Below, in pieces: positions 44,835 through 54,444 of a stretch of 64,000 nt of DNA. Under the pieces are notes generated by a model. The model did no database searches. It saw only the letters and a program-made list of their open reading frames with translations, and was not told the origin of the DNA. Source of the DNA: CAYWRZ01 sp964460845 (GTDB taxonomy: Bacteria; Bacteroidota; Bacteroidia; Flavobacteriales_D; UBA2798); assembly GCA_964460845.1 (NCBI GenBank), contig CAYWRZ010000003.1, positions 224,107 through 288,106 on the forward strand, given 5' to 3'. The position numbers were made by a program, and so were the translations under genes. Within the stretch, counting starts at the first letter, position 1. Each line of letters begins with the position of its first letter.

Positions 44835-45561
44835 AAAGCAAGCAAAACAAGTAGGTTAGGTGTAATCAGGTGTAGGTTGGCAAAGCGTTAAAAGGTGAAT
44901 GAAGGACAGGCGAAAGCTGCCGGTATCGAGACGATACGCCGATCGGGAAAAGATCGGGCTGAAAAGGAGATAGATCCGGCAGAACGTGCAGTTCTGCGGG
45001 GATCAGTAGCAAATATCCTCAAAGCAAGCAGTTTCAGGCCGCAAAGCTACGTAAAAGAATAAATAAGGGAAAGCATTTTTTCTGATTTATTCGGTTTTGA
45101 GGGTGGGCTATACCGTTCGCTGTCTGAAAGATACCGGGGGGCATACGTTACCTTTCTGCGTGCTACCGTACCCTAAATCGGAGTGTGCCGACTGGGGTTT
45201 TGATACGAGATTGCCTAATTTAGACCTGCGTACCCGATGTGTGACGCTTTCCGTTTCGCGAGCGGGAGGAGGCTGTATCGGGGAGGTGAAAGTGGTCGGT
45301 GTGAGATTAAACGCCCGAAAAACGGGGATATTGCGACGAAGCTGTTTTTTTCTCCGTTTTCTGTTTTTGTGAAAAGAGGGGTTTCGACCCGGGTATTTTC
45401 GCTGTGTTTTCTCTCCCCCGGGCATAATTTTGCCGCTTATATCAAATTTTCTTTGTTTTCGTATGCTGAAATTTTTACTAACTTTCGCTCGGTTTTGCTG
45501 TCTTTTTTTCCTTTTACCACTGGAAGAGGCTGTAGCACCGTCTTTAATTTAAATGTTAATT
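44835..45561. other. Long gene-poor region with a structured minus-strand leader
   Basis: No convincing gene lies here; the frame at 45097-45372 lacks a signal, motif or good start. Minus side: TAGCTTTG (45042-45049, minus) is a possible -7 box for the small secreted protein, giving a leader with hairpins GTATCG-AGA-CGATAC (44923-44937), CCGATC...GATCGG (44939-44957) and GCAGAAC-GTGCA-GTTCTGC (44979-44997) closed by GATCC/GGATC (44973-44977, 45000-45004). Plus side: TAACTTTC at 45479-45486 with TTTG 23 nt upstream may drive the M43 peptidase gene. The middle 300 nt hold nothing I recognise. Confidence 0.4.
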
Positions 45562-47664
45562 ATGAAAAACATTCGTGTTTTATCAGTCGTGCTTCTTTCT
45601 GTGGGTCTTTCCACTTTTGCCGCCGCGCAGGATCATGATCACGGTTTTTGCGGTGCTACCGAGGCCCGAAAGAAGCTTATCGAACAGTATCCTGAGATTT
45701 TGGCCAATGAAGAAGCCCTGGAGCGTTCTACCCGTGAATATGTCGAAGCCAATAAAGGACAGCGCTCTTCGCAGGTATATATTATTCCGGTCGTTTTTCA
45801 CATCGTGCACCAGTATGGTTCCGAGAACATCTCTGATCAGAAAATATACGAAGCGATTGAGACGCTTAACCGCGATTTCCGCAAGCTGAATCCCGATACG
45901 GCAAGTATCGTTCCCGAATTTGATACCATTGCCGCCGATGCCCGTATTGAGTTCAGGCTGGCTACCATCGACCCGCTGGGTAATTGTACCAACGGTATCG
46001 ATCGCATTGCCTCCGTACAGACCTATATAGGTAGCGACGAAGCCAAGCTCAATCCCTGGCCACGCAACAAGTATCTTAACATTTGGGTAGTAGCCGATAT
46101 GCGCCCCGGCGTAGGTGGTTATGCCTATTATCCTTCGGCAGTAGCAGGAGGCTTTATGAGCTTTCGCGACGGTATCGTAGTGCGTTACGGTACAGTAGGT
46201 AACAGCTCGGGTGGCGCCCCTCAGCGTACCATCACGCACGAAGTAGGTCACTACCTTAATTTGGCACATACCTGGGGTAGCACCAACGATCCCGGTATAG
46301 CCTGTGGCGACGACGGAGTATCCGATACCCCCATCACAAAAGGATGGAGCGTGTGTAACCTTTCAGGTGCAGAGTGTGATACCAGCATCGTGGAAAACGT
46401 GCAGAACTATATGGAATATGCGTTTTGCTCCAATATGTTTACTGCCGGACAGGTAGCTCGTATGCACGCTACCCTTAACGATCCCACCGCCAGCCGTAAC
46501 AACCTTTGGACTCCCGCCAACCTGGCCGCTACCGGCACCGATGGCATCACTGATCTTGTATGTGCCCCCAAAGCCGATTTCTACCCTAACCGTAAAATGG
46601 TTTGTGTGGGTAATAATGTCATCTTCCACGACAATACTCAACATGGTGCAGCTACAACCTGGTCCTGGACATTTCAGGATGGTACTCCCGCCACTTCTAC
46701 CGTGCGCCAGCCGACCGTTTCTTTCAGCTCTCCGGGTTGGAAAACAGTTACGCTTACCGTCACTAACGATCAGGGTACCGATACTTACACCAATACCCGA
46801 ACCATCCTTATAAGTGAAACCACCGCTCAATACCAGTGGCCTATCTACGAAGGTTTTGAGTCTGCATCGGTATTCAACGGTTTTTGGACCGTGAATAACC
46901 CCGATAACAACGGTTCGGTGTTTACACGTTCAACCGAGGCGGCTTATAGCGGTAATGCTTCTGTGAAACTGTCATCGTTTAATGCCGGCCTCAATCCGCT
47001 GGTAGCCGGAGATAATGACAAGGATGAACTTATTACTCCCTCTATCGATCTGAGCGGTATCAGCCCCGGCATGGTCGTTTTCCGTTATGCGTATGCCACT
47101 CAGGCGCTCACACCGGCCGACATTACCGAAAAGCTCGAAATTTTCAACTCGACCGATTGTGGGGTAACCTGGTTGCTTCGTAAAACCATCTCGGGTACTG
47201 CCCTTACTACGGCATCGCACGCTGCAGATCCTTATACACCGGCCAGCCGTTCCGAATGGGGTAAAGCGGGCTTTAACCTGCTGCCTACCGTAATTGGTCC
47301 CAGCGTAAGGTTTAAGTTTGTATATACTTCCGGTATTTACAGCAATAACCTTTGGATAGATGATATCAATATTGTGAGCGGCGTGGTAGATGTGGAAGAA
47401 GTAGAGCCGACTCCTGAGATAGAAGTGTTCCCTAACCCTTTTGCCGACTACACCCGTCTGCGTCTCCAATTAGTCGAAACAGCGCCTTTGGTAATTACAC
47501 TGATTGACGCAAGCGGAAGACTGGTACGCGAAGTTTACTCGGGTCAGGCGCAAGCCGGCGAGCATAACATCGACATTCAGGGTGCCGGTCTCGACAAAGG
47601 ATTCTATTTCCTCCGTATTCAAACCGGAAATGCATCTTTCGTACGTACGCTGGTACACCAGTAA
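45562..47664 (+). CDS. M43-like secreted zinc metallopeptidase with PKD and T9SS sorting domains
   Basis: I take ATG 45562, which gives signal peptide IRVLSVVLLSVGLSTFAAAQ. The catalytic domain spans about 60-330; the zinc site is HEVGHYLNLAHTWG (first His near 226), the HExxHxxxxxH form of pappalysin-type M43 peptidases of this phylum, with MEYAFCSNMFTAGQ as the likely Met-turn. A PKD domain follows (about 345-425: WSWTFQDGTPATSTVRQPTVSFSSPGWKTVTLTVTN), then a jelly-roll-like region (about 440-600: AYSGNASVKL...WIDDINIVSG) and a type A T9SS sorting domain (EVFPNPFADYTRL...LDKGFYFLRIQTGNASFVRTLVHQ). It should be exported to the cell surface. Followed by a strong terminator. Confidence 0.92.
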   Translation: MKNIRVLSVVLLSVGLSTFAAAQDHDHGFCGATEARKKLIEQYPEILANEEALERSTREYVEANKGQRSSQVYIIPVVFHIVHQYGSENISDQKIYEAIETLNRDFRKLNPDTASIVPEFDTIAADARIEFRLATIDPLGNCTNGIDRIASVQTYIGSDEAKLNPWPRNKYLNIWVVADMRPGVGGYAYYPSAVAGGFMSFRDGIVVRYGTVGNSSGGAPQRTITHEVGHYLNLAHTWGSTNDPGIACGDDGVSDTPITKGWSVCNLSGAECDTSIVENVQNYMEYAFCSNMFTAGQVARMHATLNDPTASRNNLWTPANLAATGTDGITDLVCAPKADFYPNRKMVCVGNNVIFHDNTQHGAATTWSWTFQDGTPATSTVRQPTVSFSSPGWKTVTLTVTNDQGTDTYTNTRTILISETTAQYQWPIYEGFESASVFNGFWTVNNPDNNGSVFTRSTEAAYSGNASVKLSSFNAGLNPLVAGDNDKDELITPSIDLSGISPGMVVFRYAYATQALTPADITEKLEIFNSTDCGVTWLLRKTISGTALTTASHAADPYTPASRSEWGKAGFNLLPTVIGPSVRFKFVYTSGIYSNNLWIDDINIVSGVVDVEEVEPTPEIEVFPNPFADYTRLRLQLVETAPLVITLIDASGRLVREVYSGQAQAGEHNIDIQGAGLDKGFYFLRIQTGNASFVRTLVHQ

Positions 47665-47682
47665 ATCCGTATAAATTTCTTC

Positions 47683-47716
47683 AAAGCCCCGACGTTCATC
47701 GCCGGGGCTTTTTCTT
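47683..47716 (+). terminator. Intrinsic terminator of the M43 peptidase gene
   Basis: A 9-bp stem AAAGCCCCG with CGGGGCTTT, loop of 11 nt, followed by TTCTTTT. It starts 18 nt after the stop codon. Confidence 0.85.
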
Positions 47717-47835
47717 TTCACGGGGAGAGGGTATTGCCACATTGTGAAAAACAGCCCGTAACTTTTTTTATCGCTTCGCCGTTTGACACAATTAAACCCC
47801 TCTAACTCCACCTTCCGAATGAAGCGCAGGAATGT

Positions 47836-48525
47836 ATGAAAACCGGTTTCCTGTTCCTGCTACTTTGGCTCGGAATGTCGGGCGAATCATACCGCCGGGT
47901 ATTTGGAGAAGATTACGAAAAAGCCCTCGCTTTTACAGCGACTCATGAAAAAGATTTTGAGTTGGCCGCTCAACGTTTTCAGGTTGACTCCCGTTTTTTG
48001 AAAACCATTGTATTCCCGGAATTGATCCGCTATTCGCAATTCCGCGACTTTTTTGAGACCACCGCGCTGGAGTGGCTATATGTGCAAGGAGGTAGCCAGT
48101 CGGCCGATTTTTCGATCGGTCCTTTCCAGATGAAGCCGTCGTTTGCAGAGACGATAGAAAGCTATGCTTCATCGGAAGAGTCACTTCGCGCAGGATTCGG
48201 ATTTGTCGCGCTTTACGATAGCGGATCGCCCATTCGGCACCAACGCCTGGAGCGTCTGAAACAGCTTTCCTGGCAACTGGTGTATCTATCTTGTTTTATT
48301 AAAATAGCGGATCATCGTTTTTCCGCGTATCCTTTCGCAGGCGAAATTGCTCGCCTGCGTTTTTATTGTGTGGCGTATAATGCCGGATTTATGCGCGAAG
48401 AGGCTTCTATTAACGCTTTGTCTGAACAGCGTAACTTTCCTTATGGCAGTAAATATCCTTCCGAAATGCAGTATGTATATGCCGATGTGGCGATAGATTA
48501 TTTTAACCGTTACCTGCGGCAATAA
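47836..48525 (+). CDS. Secreted lysozyme-like (lytic transglycosylase-fold) protein
   Basis: A 229-residue exported protein (KTGFLFLLLWLGMSG). I see a lytic-transglycosylase pattern: a Glu in IVFPELIRYSQF as a possible catalytic residue, then DFSIGPFQMKPSFAETIE, the equivalent of the GLMQI block, and FYCVAYNAGFM, the equivalent of the AYNAG block. The order and spacing fit SLT-like muramidases, though identity is low and no named family is claimed. If active it would cut peptidoglycan glycan strands. Its stop and the first ATG of the next frame overlap as TAATG. Confidence 0.68.
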   Translation: MKTGFLFLLLWLGMSGESYRRVFGEDYEKALAFTATHEKDFELAAQRFQVDSRFLKTIVFPELIRYSQFRDFFETTALEWLYVQGGSQSADFSIGPFQMKPSFAETIESYASSEESLRAGFGFVALYDSGSPIRHQRLERLKQLSWQLVYLSCFIKIADHRFSAYPFAGEIARLRFYCVAYNAGFMREEASINALSEQRNFPYGSKYPSEMQYVYADVAIDYFNRYLRQ

Positions 48526-48572
48526 TGAATAAGGTCGGCCTCCGTTTTAACTATAATGTTATTTTTACGGAA

Positions 48573-50069
48573 ATGAGTCGTGCAAATCTGCATATTCTTT
48601 GGGTCGCTGCGTGGTGTGTTACAGTCTGCTTTACGGCCTGTGCGCCCGAGACCATAGCCGATAAAACTGATCTCCCCGTTATAGCCGAAGATACCGTGCA
48701 GCCCGAACCTCCGCTGGTTCGCCCACCATTCGCCGCGCTTGATCCTCCTTTTCAGGCCGTTGAGGTCGATCCCGTGCAGGGCGGCGTGTATCCCGTTCCC
48801 GGTACAAAAGGTTCGGCACTTCATATTCCTCCGGGTGTGTTGGTCGATTCATTGCGTATGCCTTTACAGGAAAAAGTAGTGTTGCATTACCGCGAATTTC
48901 ACGACGCAATACCGATTTATCTTTCCGGCATACCGCTCGACTATGATGCCGCCGGTATTCTTCGTCGCTTCGAAACGGCCGGTATGTTTGAGCTTCGCGC
49001 CCTTTCGCCCCAGCAGGTACTGGTCGATTCGGGAAAAGTGATCAGCGTTACTTTTGGCGGAACGGTAAAAGAAAATGTATATCCTTTATTTAAGCTCGAT
49101 GAAGAACTGACGCGCAACTGGCATTACATGGATCACAGGGGGTATGCGCCGAATACAGAGAAAGCGCAGTTATTGCAAAGGGATCGGAACCTGCTCAAAA
49201 TTCCGCTCGGCCCTGAATATTTTGCGTTTAACTATATGGCTGCGCTCGACGTGATGCTTCACGACAATACCGCACGTATCAATCAGCAGCGCAATAATCC
49301 CGAAATGAAAACCCGGGTAAGTGAGTATGGCCTTAGCTGGTCGAACATTTACAATTACGAAAAAATTAGTTTCTCCGGCGCCCAATACCTGGCTTCGATG
49401 CTGGTGTGGAAAAAACGTTCGCGCGAAGAATTTCCTTCCTGGGCCGGCACAGCGCACAGCAAGCTCAGCCATAAGCAGGGTAATGTGTATCAACTTTACC
49501 TGAAGGATCAGAAAAACAATGAATTTTATGCCGAAATAGAAGCGTTTATGCCGCTTAAATCGCTTTTTGAGCTACCGGCCTCGACTTGGAAATCGAGGTA
49601 TGAAGAAGCCCTGAAAAGGCAACAGCTTAATGCGGAGAAATATGCCGCTTTACCCGATGTGTACCGCCATGCCGAACTACATCTTTTGGGAATATATGCT
49701 TTCGCTCGCTTTTTGGATGATGCACCGAGAGTGCATGTCAATGCCGAATTCCGTTTCGATCAGCAGCGCCTGTCCGATACTTTACCGGAGGTGTATTACC
49801 TGAGTGGCAATAATCGCTCCTTGCTTCGTTTTTCTGCATCGCAGTGGCATAACCTGATGCTGTGGCCCGATCCCGGGGCGCGTTTGTTTGCGGTATTCCC
49901 CGATGGCAGGATTTTTATCTATCCCGCCGAAAAATACCGGAAGCTCGATTTTAAAACCTTAGGCCAAAGTGAGCAGCGCCCTTCGCTGACTTTCGAAATG
50001 GAATCGCGGGGCAAAATTGAATCGGAAGCGGGATTGCGGGAACTACTCGGATTACCGGTTTTACGTTAA
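48573..50069 (+). CDS. Lipoprotein with the Bacteroidota SGIPxxYD/ETAGMFE domain
   Basis: I prefer ATG 48573 because it gives a lipoprotein signal ending in VCFTACAPE; a start 48 nt upstream would put 16 extra residues before it. TATTTTTA at 48560-48567 may be its -7 box. Residues about 65-165 carry a domain common in Bacteroidota envelope proteins (GSALHIPPGVLVD...VVLHYREFHDAIPIYLSGIPLDYDAAGILRRFETAGMFELRA...). The rest (about 170-498) has no motif I can name. Probably anchored in the outer membrane; role unknown. Follows the lysozyme-like gene directly. Confidence 0.75.
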   Translation: MSRANLHILWVAAWCVTVCFTACAPETIADKTDLPVIAEDTVQPEPPLVRPPFAALDPPFQAVEVDPVQGGVYPVPGTKGSALHIPPGVLVDSLRMPLQEKVVLHYREFHDAIPIYLSGIPLDYDAAGILRRFETAGMFELRALSPQQVLVDSGKVISVTFGGTVKENVYPLFKLDEELTRNWHYMDHRGYAPNTEKAQLLQRDRNLLKIPLGPEYFAFNYMAALDVMLHDNTARINQQRNNPEMKTRVSEYGLSWSNIYNYEKISFSGAQYLASMLVWKKRSREEFPSWAGTAHSKLSHKQGNVYQLYLKDQKNNEFYAEIEAFMPLKSLFELPASTWKSRYEEALKRQQLNAEKYAALPDVYRHAELHLLGIYAFARFLDDAPRVHVNAEFRFDQQRLSDTLPEVYYLSGNNRSLLRFSASQWHNLMLWPDPGARLFAVFPDGRIFIYPAEKYRKLDFKTLGQSEQRPSLTFEMESRGKIESEAGLRELLGLPVLR

Positions 50070-50083
50070 GGGTGAAAACCGTT

Positions 50084-50743
50084 TTACCCCGCCAATCCGT
50101 TGCGGATGGCAAAGCGGATAAGCGCAGCAATATTATGCGCATCGAGCTTTTTCATCAGGTTGGTGCGGTGTGTATCGACAGTGCGATGGGATATAAAAAG
50201 CTTATCGCCTATTTCTTTATTGGAAAGTCCTTCTGCGATCAGACGAAGTATTTCGGTTTCCCTTTCGGTAAGCTGAGCCAGCAGCACGGCATCGGTAGGT
50301 GTAAGCGAAAAGCTTTCGTTGTTTTTTTTCGATCCGGCTAAAGCAAGGGTTACTTCGGTCGAAAAATATTTTTGTCCGGCGATCACTTTCCGAATGGCAT
50401 CAAGCAGCTCGCTTTGATCCGAATTTTTTAGCATATACCCATCGGCTCCTATTTCCATAATGCGGCGTATAAGGGCGGGCTCGTTGTGCATGGTTAGCAC
50501 GATAACGCGGGTTTCAGGAAACTTTTTTTTCAGAAGGATCGTGGCTTCCAATCCGTTCATTACCGGCATATCAATGTCGATCATGACCAAATCAGTTTGA
50601 AGCGTTTCCAATACCTGAAGGACCTTCTGCCCGTTATTGGCTTCTGCAATCACTTCCATATCAGGTTGTTCCTTGATAAGGGATTTGATACCGTCAAGAA
50701 TAAGCTGGTGATCATCGGCCAGCACAATTTTTATACGCTTCAC
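50084..50743 (-). CDS. NarL/LuxR-family response regulator
   Basis: The GTG at 50743 (KRIKIVLADDHQLILDG) is the likely start; a TTG 27 nt upstream is less convincing. Receiver domain about 1-120 with acidic pocket ADD (10-11), phosphoacceptor Asp56 in MIDIDMP, and the switch lysine in GYMLKNS. The DNA-binding HTH follows (LTERETEILRLIAEGLSNKEIGDKLFISHRTVDTHRTNLMKKL). It pairs with the kinase gene ending 60 nt upstream on the same strand. Confidence 0.95.
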   Translation of the reverse strand: MKRIKIVLADDHQLILDGIKSLIKEQPDMEVIAEANNGQKVLQVLETLQTDLVMIDIDMPVMNGLEATILLKKKFPETRVIVLTMHNEPALIRRIMEIGADGYMLKNSDQSELLDAIRKVIAGQKYFSTEVTLALAGSKKNNESFSLTPTDAVLLAQLTERETEILRLIAEGLSNKEIGDKLFISHRTVDTHRTNLMKKLDAHNIAALIRFAIRNGLAG

Positions 50744-50803
50744 AGACAAGAGAATAAGATTCCGTATCAAAAATAAACCTTTTTCCCGAAGGAAAAAGAA
50801 AAG

Positions 50804-52765
50804 CTAAGCTACCGGAATACGGATGGTTACTACTGTACCTGATACCGGCCCCGGGCTGTAATTCATTTCACCACCTACGGTATGCAGACGGCTTGAAATG
50901 TTCATCAGGCCGATACCCGCCCGGTGTCCCTCGAAGTCAAATCCCCGGCCGTTATCTTCTACAATGAGGATAATATGGTTTTTATTCCGGAAAAGCTGTA
51001 CCGATACCCGATTGGCCTGTGCGTGCCGGATGATGTTGCTGCTCAGTTCCTGACTGATGCGGAAAAGTGTAATTTCTACGGCTTCATCCGGTCGCGTTTC
51101 GATGCCGAAATGTTCAAATTCATAGCTAATCTGAGCGTTTCCGAGGCTTTTCTGGAGCATATCTTCGATAGCGGGAATCAATCCGAGCTCAGATAACACT
51201 TTGGGCATCATTTGGTGAGAGAGCGAACGTACATCATCGGCCGTATCGTCTAGAATACGGGTCAGCTCTTTCAGCTTTGATCCCTGTGCTTCGTTTGGAA
51301 GCGACTGCCCGAGTTTTTGCCAGGCGAGCTTTAAGCCGCCGAGCTGTTGTCCGATACCGTCGTGCAGATCTTTGGCGATACGTTTACGTTCTTCTTCGGT
51401 AGCGTGTATTACGGCCTTCAGTCCCGATTCGCGTTCACGGATAAGTGCGGCATCGCGTTTTCCCCGTTCGATCCGTTTGTTGCGTTGTACGATATATAAG
51501 CCGAAGAAGAAAATGCCCAGGGTGAGTCCACCGAGGCTCAATGTCCATTTTTTCTGGGTTTCGGCCTGTAGTTTTCGGGTTTCCGATTCGAGCTCGGCCA
51601 GTGCCCGTTTTTCGCTTTCACGCGCCAAATCACGGGTTTTTTTGGCGTTTTGGTAGCGGGCTTCGGCTTCGTTGACCTGCCTGCTTTGCTCCTGGTTGAA
51701 CATGGAGTCAGAAACCTGTATCACCAAATCCTGATAGCGCAGCGCTTCGGGGTAATTGCCGGTAGCTTCGGCGACAGAGGATAGTCCGTCGTAACACTGG
51801 CGCCTTACGCGGTTGATTCCGTTTTCGTTGGCGTGGGCCAGGGCTTCGAGAAAATAACGTTGTGCTTCGGCATAGCGTTTCAAGCTGAGCAGGGCTCCTC
51901 CGGCATTGGCACCGTAATGCGCCTCACCCGAAACGTCGCCGATTTCCTGACTGAGCTTGTATGCGTTCAGGTAGTGGGTGAGTCCTTCTTCCATTTTACC
52001 TAAGCTACGGTAGCTTACGCCAATGTTGTTTTCGCAGTTAGCGGCATCCATAAGCGCACCGCTTTCTTTGAACAGTACGCTGGCTTGCAGCATATAAAAA
52101 AGCGCGCTGTCGGGCAGGCCGTTGCGTTGATAATATACGCCCAGGTTACCCAGTGAGCCGGCTATGCCGTAAGGATATTGTTGATCCTCGAAAATATGGA
52201 GGGCTTCGAGGGTATATTCTTTCATTTTTTCGTAGTTCTTCATCGACGCGTAAATGTTCGCGATGTTGTTATAGGTCATGCCCATATAGGGACGGTTGTC
52301 CATTTCGATGAAGATGTCGAGCGCTTCGAGCTGACAGCGTAGCGATTCTTCGTAGTTGGCCTGTTCATTTTCGATATTACCGATTTTGCTGAGCGAGGAG
52401 CCCATACCGGGTTTATCGTTCAGGTGGCGGCGTATTTCCAGGGCTTTTTTGTTCATGACCAGCGAGAGGTTGAACTTTCCCTGCCGATAGGTGAGAATTC
52501 CGGCGCTGTTGTATGCTTCGCCCAGCAATGCCGAATCATTAAGCTCAAGTGCCAGCTTCAGGGCTTCGGCAGATACTTTTTCGGCTTTTTTTGCATCCGA
52601 AAAACCGTATTGCCACGACAGCTCGATCAGAATAAGCACCCGCTCTTTTCCTTCTGCGAGGGGGAGTTCGCGTTCGAGCGAGTCTGTCGGGTTTTGCTGC
52701 GCCCATACCTGTGTACCTGCAAGCGGACAGAGCAGCAAGAAAAGAAAATGCAGGTATTTTGTCAT
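50804..52765 (-). CDS. TPR-containing sensor histidine kinase (HisKA_3)
   Basis: A 653-residue kinase with signal peptide (HFLFLLLCPLAGTQVWAQ), six or seven TPR-like units (about 60-340, e.g. GMGSSLSKIGNIENEQANYEESLRCQLEALDI), a coiled coil (about 350-400), one membrane helix (WTLSLGGLTLGIFFFGLYIV), then the HisKA_3 domain with His468 in AKDLHDGIGQQLGGLKLAWQKL and a HATPase ending in DNGRGFDFEGHRAGIGLMNISSRL. The periplasmic TPR region is the sensor or partner-binding part. Precedes its response regulator; 11 nt after the carboxylase gene. Confidence 0.94.
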   Translation of the reverse strand: MTKYLHFLFLLLCPLAGTQVWAQQNPTDSLERELPLAEGKERVLILIELSWQYGFSDAKKAEKVSAEALKLALELNDSALLGEAYNSAGILTYRQGKFNLSLVMNKKALEIRRHLNDKPGMGSSLSKIGNIENEQANYEESLRCQLEALDIFIEMDNRPYMGMTYNNIANIYASMKNYEKMKEYTLEALHIFEDQQYPYGIAGSLGNLGVYYQRNGLPDSALFYMLQASVLFKESGALMDAANCENNIGVSYRSLGKMEEGLTHYLNAYKLSQEIGDVSGEAHYGANAGGALLSLKRYAEAQRYFLEALAHANENGINRVRRQCYDGLSSVAEATGNYPEALRYQDLVIQVSDSMFNQEQSRQVNEAEARYQNAKKTRDLARESEKRALAELESETRKLQAETQKKWTLSLGGLTLGIFFFGLYIVQRNKRIERGKRDAALIRERESGLKAVIHATEEERKRIAKDLHDGIGQQLGGLKLAWQKLGQSLPNEAQGSKLKELTRILDDTADDVRSLSHQMMPKVLSELGLIPAIEDMLQKSLGNAQISYEFEHFGIETRPDEAVEITLFRISQELSSNIIRHAQANRVSVQLFRNKNHIILIVEDNGRGFDFEGHRAGIGLMNISSRLHTVGGEMNYSPGPVSGTVVTIRIPVA

Positions 52766-52776
52766 GGCTCTCCGGT

Positions 52777-54321
52777 TTACAGCGGAATATTACCGTGCTT
52801 TTTGCGGGGTAGGGAAACGGCTTTGTTTTCGAGCATGCGAAACGCCTTAATGAGCTTTTCCCGGGTTTGCTCGGGTACAATTACCTCATCTACAAAACCC
52901 CGTTCGGCAGCGCGATATGGATTGGCAAACAGGTTGGTGTATTCCTGTTCCTTTTCTTTGAGCTTTGCAGCCGGATCGGAGGCTTCGCTGATTTCTTTCC
53001 GGAAAATGATTTCGGCTGCGCCTTTGGCGCCCATTACCGCAATTTCGGCCGTAGGCCAAGCGTAATTCATATCGGCACCGATATGTTTGGAGTTCATCAC
53101 ATCGTAAGCGCCGCCGTATGCTTTTCGGGTAATGACGGTAATGCGGGGTACAGTAGCTTCACAGAAAGCATAAAGCAGCTTGGCACCATTGGCGATAATG
53201 CCGTTCCATTCCTGATCGGTACCGGGGAGGAAACCGGGCACGTCTTCAAATACGAGCAGGGGGATATTGAAAGAATCGCAAAAACGCACAAAACGAGCGC
53301 CTTTGAGCGAAGATTTAATATCGAGCACTCCGGCCAAAAAGGCAGGTTGGTTAGCGACAATGCCTATGCTGCGTCCGGCTAAGCGGGCGAAACCGACGAC
53401 CATATTTTCGGCGAAGTCTTTATGCGCTTCGAAGAAAGAATCTTCATCCACCACATGATTGATCACATCGCGGATATCGTAAGGCTGGTTGGGGTTTTCG
53501 GGGATGAGGTCGTTGAGCGCGGGGCGAAGCTCCGATCCCGGCGATTCGTAGGGATAAGAAGGGGCATCTTCCTCGCAGTTAAGCGGTATATAGCTCAGCG
53601 TGCGGCGTAGCTGCTGCAGGCATTCGATTTCGTTGACGGCGGTAAAATGCGTCACTCCCGATTTGACGGCATGGGTAGAGGCACCGCCCAGCTCTTCGGC
53701 CGAAACTTCTTCGTGGGTTACGGTTTTTACCACGTTGGGTCCGGTAACGAACATGTACGAATTATTCTCGACCATGTAGATAAAATCAGTCAGTGCCGGA
53801 GAATATACGGCGCCGCCTGCACAGGGGCCCATAATGGCCGAGAGTTGCGGTATTACACCCGAAGCCTGCGTATTGCGGTAGAAAATATCGGCGTATCCGG
53901 CTAATGATACCACGCCCTCCTGAATGCGTGCGCCGCCTGAGTCATTGAGCCCGATTACGGGACAGCCGTTTTGCACAGCCAAATCCATAATGCGGCATAT
54001 CTTTTCGGCATGGGTTTCGGACAGCGAGCCGCCGAATACTGTGAAATCTTGTGCGAATACATAGACCTGACGCCCATCGATAGTGCCATAGCCGGTTACT
54101 ACGCCGTCGCCGGGGTATTTTTCCTTATCAAGTCCGAAATCGGACGACCGGTGGGTGACGAACATCCCTATTTCTTCGAACGAGTTTTCGTCGAGCAGAA
54201 AATGAATCCGTTCTCTGGCAGTAAGCTTCCCTTTTTTGTGTTGCGCTTCGATTCGGGTTTTGCCCCCGCCGAGGTGGGCTTCCGCGATTTTCTTTTCCAG
54301 TGCTGCCAGTTTTGTATTCAT
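52777..54321 (-). CDS. Acyl-CoA carboxylase, carboxyltransferase (beta) subunit
   Basis: A 514-residue propionyl/methylmalonyl-CoA-type carboxyltransferase. Two crotonase-like halves are visible; signature blocks are GGKTRIEAQHKKGKLTARERI, NDSGGARIQEGVVSLAGYADIF, QLSAIMGPCAGGAVYSPALTDF, FVTGPNVVKTVTHEEVSAEELGGA and FEDVPGFLPGTDQEWNGII. In this family it carboxylates propionyl-CoA (or decarboxylates methylmalonyl-CoA) with a separate biotin carrier/carboxylase. No alpha subunit is next to it. It begins an operon with a sensor kinase and response regulator, which is an unusual pairing. Confidence 0.94.
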   Translation of the reverse strand: MNTKLAALEKKIAEAHLGGGKTRIEAQHKKGKLTARERIHFLLDENSFEEIGMFVTHRSSDFGLDKEKYPGDGVVTGYGTIDGRQVYVFAQDFTVFGGSLSETHAEKICRIMDLAVQNGCPVIGLNDSGGARIQEGVVSLAGYADIFYRNTQASGVIPQLSAIMGPCAGGAVYSPALTDFIYMVENNSYMFVTGPNVVKTVTHEEVSAEELGGASTHAVKSGVTHFTAVNEIECLQQLRRTLSYIPLNCEEDAPSYPYESPGSELRPALNDLIPENPNQPYDIRDVINHVVDEDSFFEAHKDFAENMVVGFARLAGRSIGIVANQPAFLAGVLDIKSSLKGARFVRFCDSFNIPLLVFEDVPGFLPGTDQEWNGIIANGAKLLYAFCEATVPRITVITRKAYGGAYDVMNSKHIGADMNYAWPTAEIAVMGAKGAAEIIFRKEISEASDPAAKLKEKEQEYTNLFANPYRAAERGFVDEVIVPEQTREKLIKAFRMLENKAVSLPRKKHGNIPL

Positions 54322-54444
54322 CAGATAGAGGAGGTGTTTTACACGCTAAAATTAGCAATACTGCACAGATTTAAAAACAGCACCCGTTATGGCATACTTT
54401 TTGGCCTGTTTTTTGCGTTTTATTATCATGTAAAAGATAAAATT

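Noticed and set aside
45097..45372. Open frame of 91 codons in the gene-poor region
   Set aside because: No start context, no domain or signal peptide, odd composition with many Arg/Gly, and the opposite strand is open too; likely non-coding.
45097..45552. Riboswitch before the M43 peptidase gene
   Set aside because: No conserved riboswitch core could be seen, only a weak promoter and T-rich stretch.
53971..54444. N-terminal extension of the DUF3108 frame
   Set aside because: It runs opposite the carboxylase gene and lacks a signal peptide; the ATG at 54445 gives a proper export signal.
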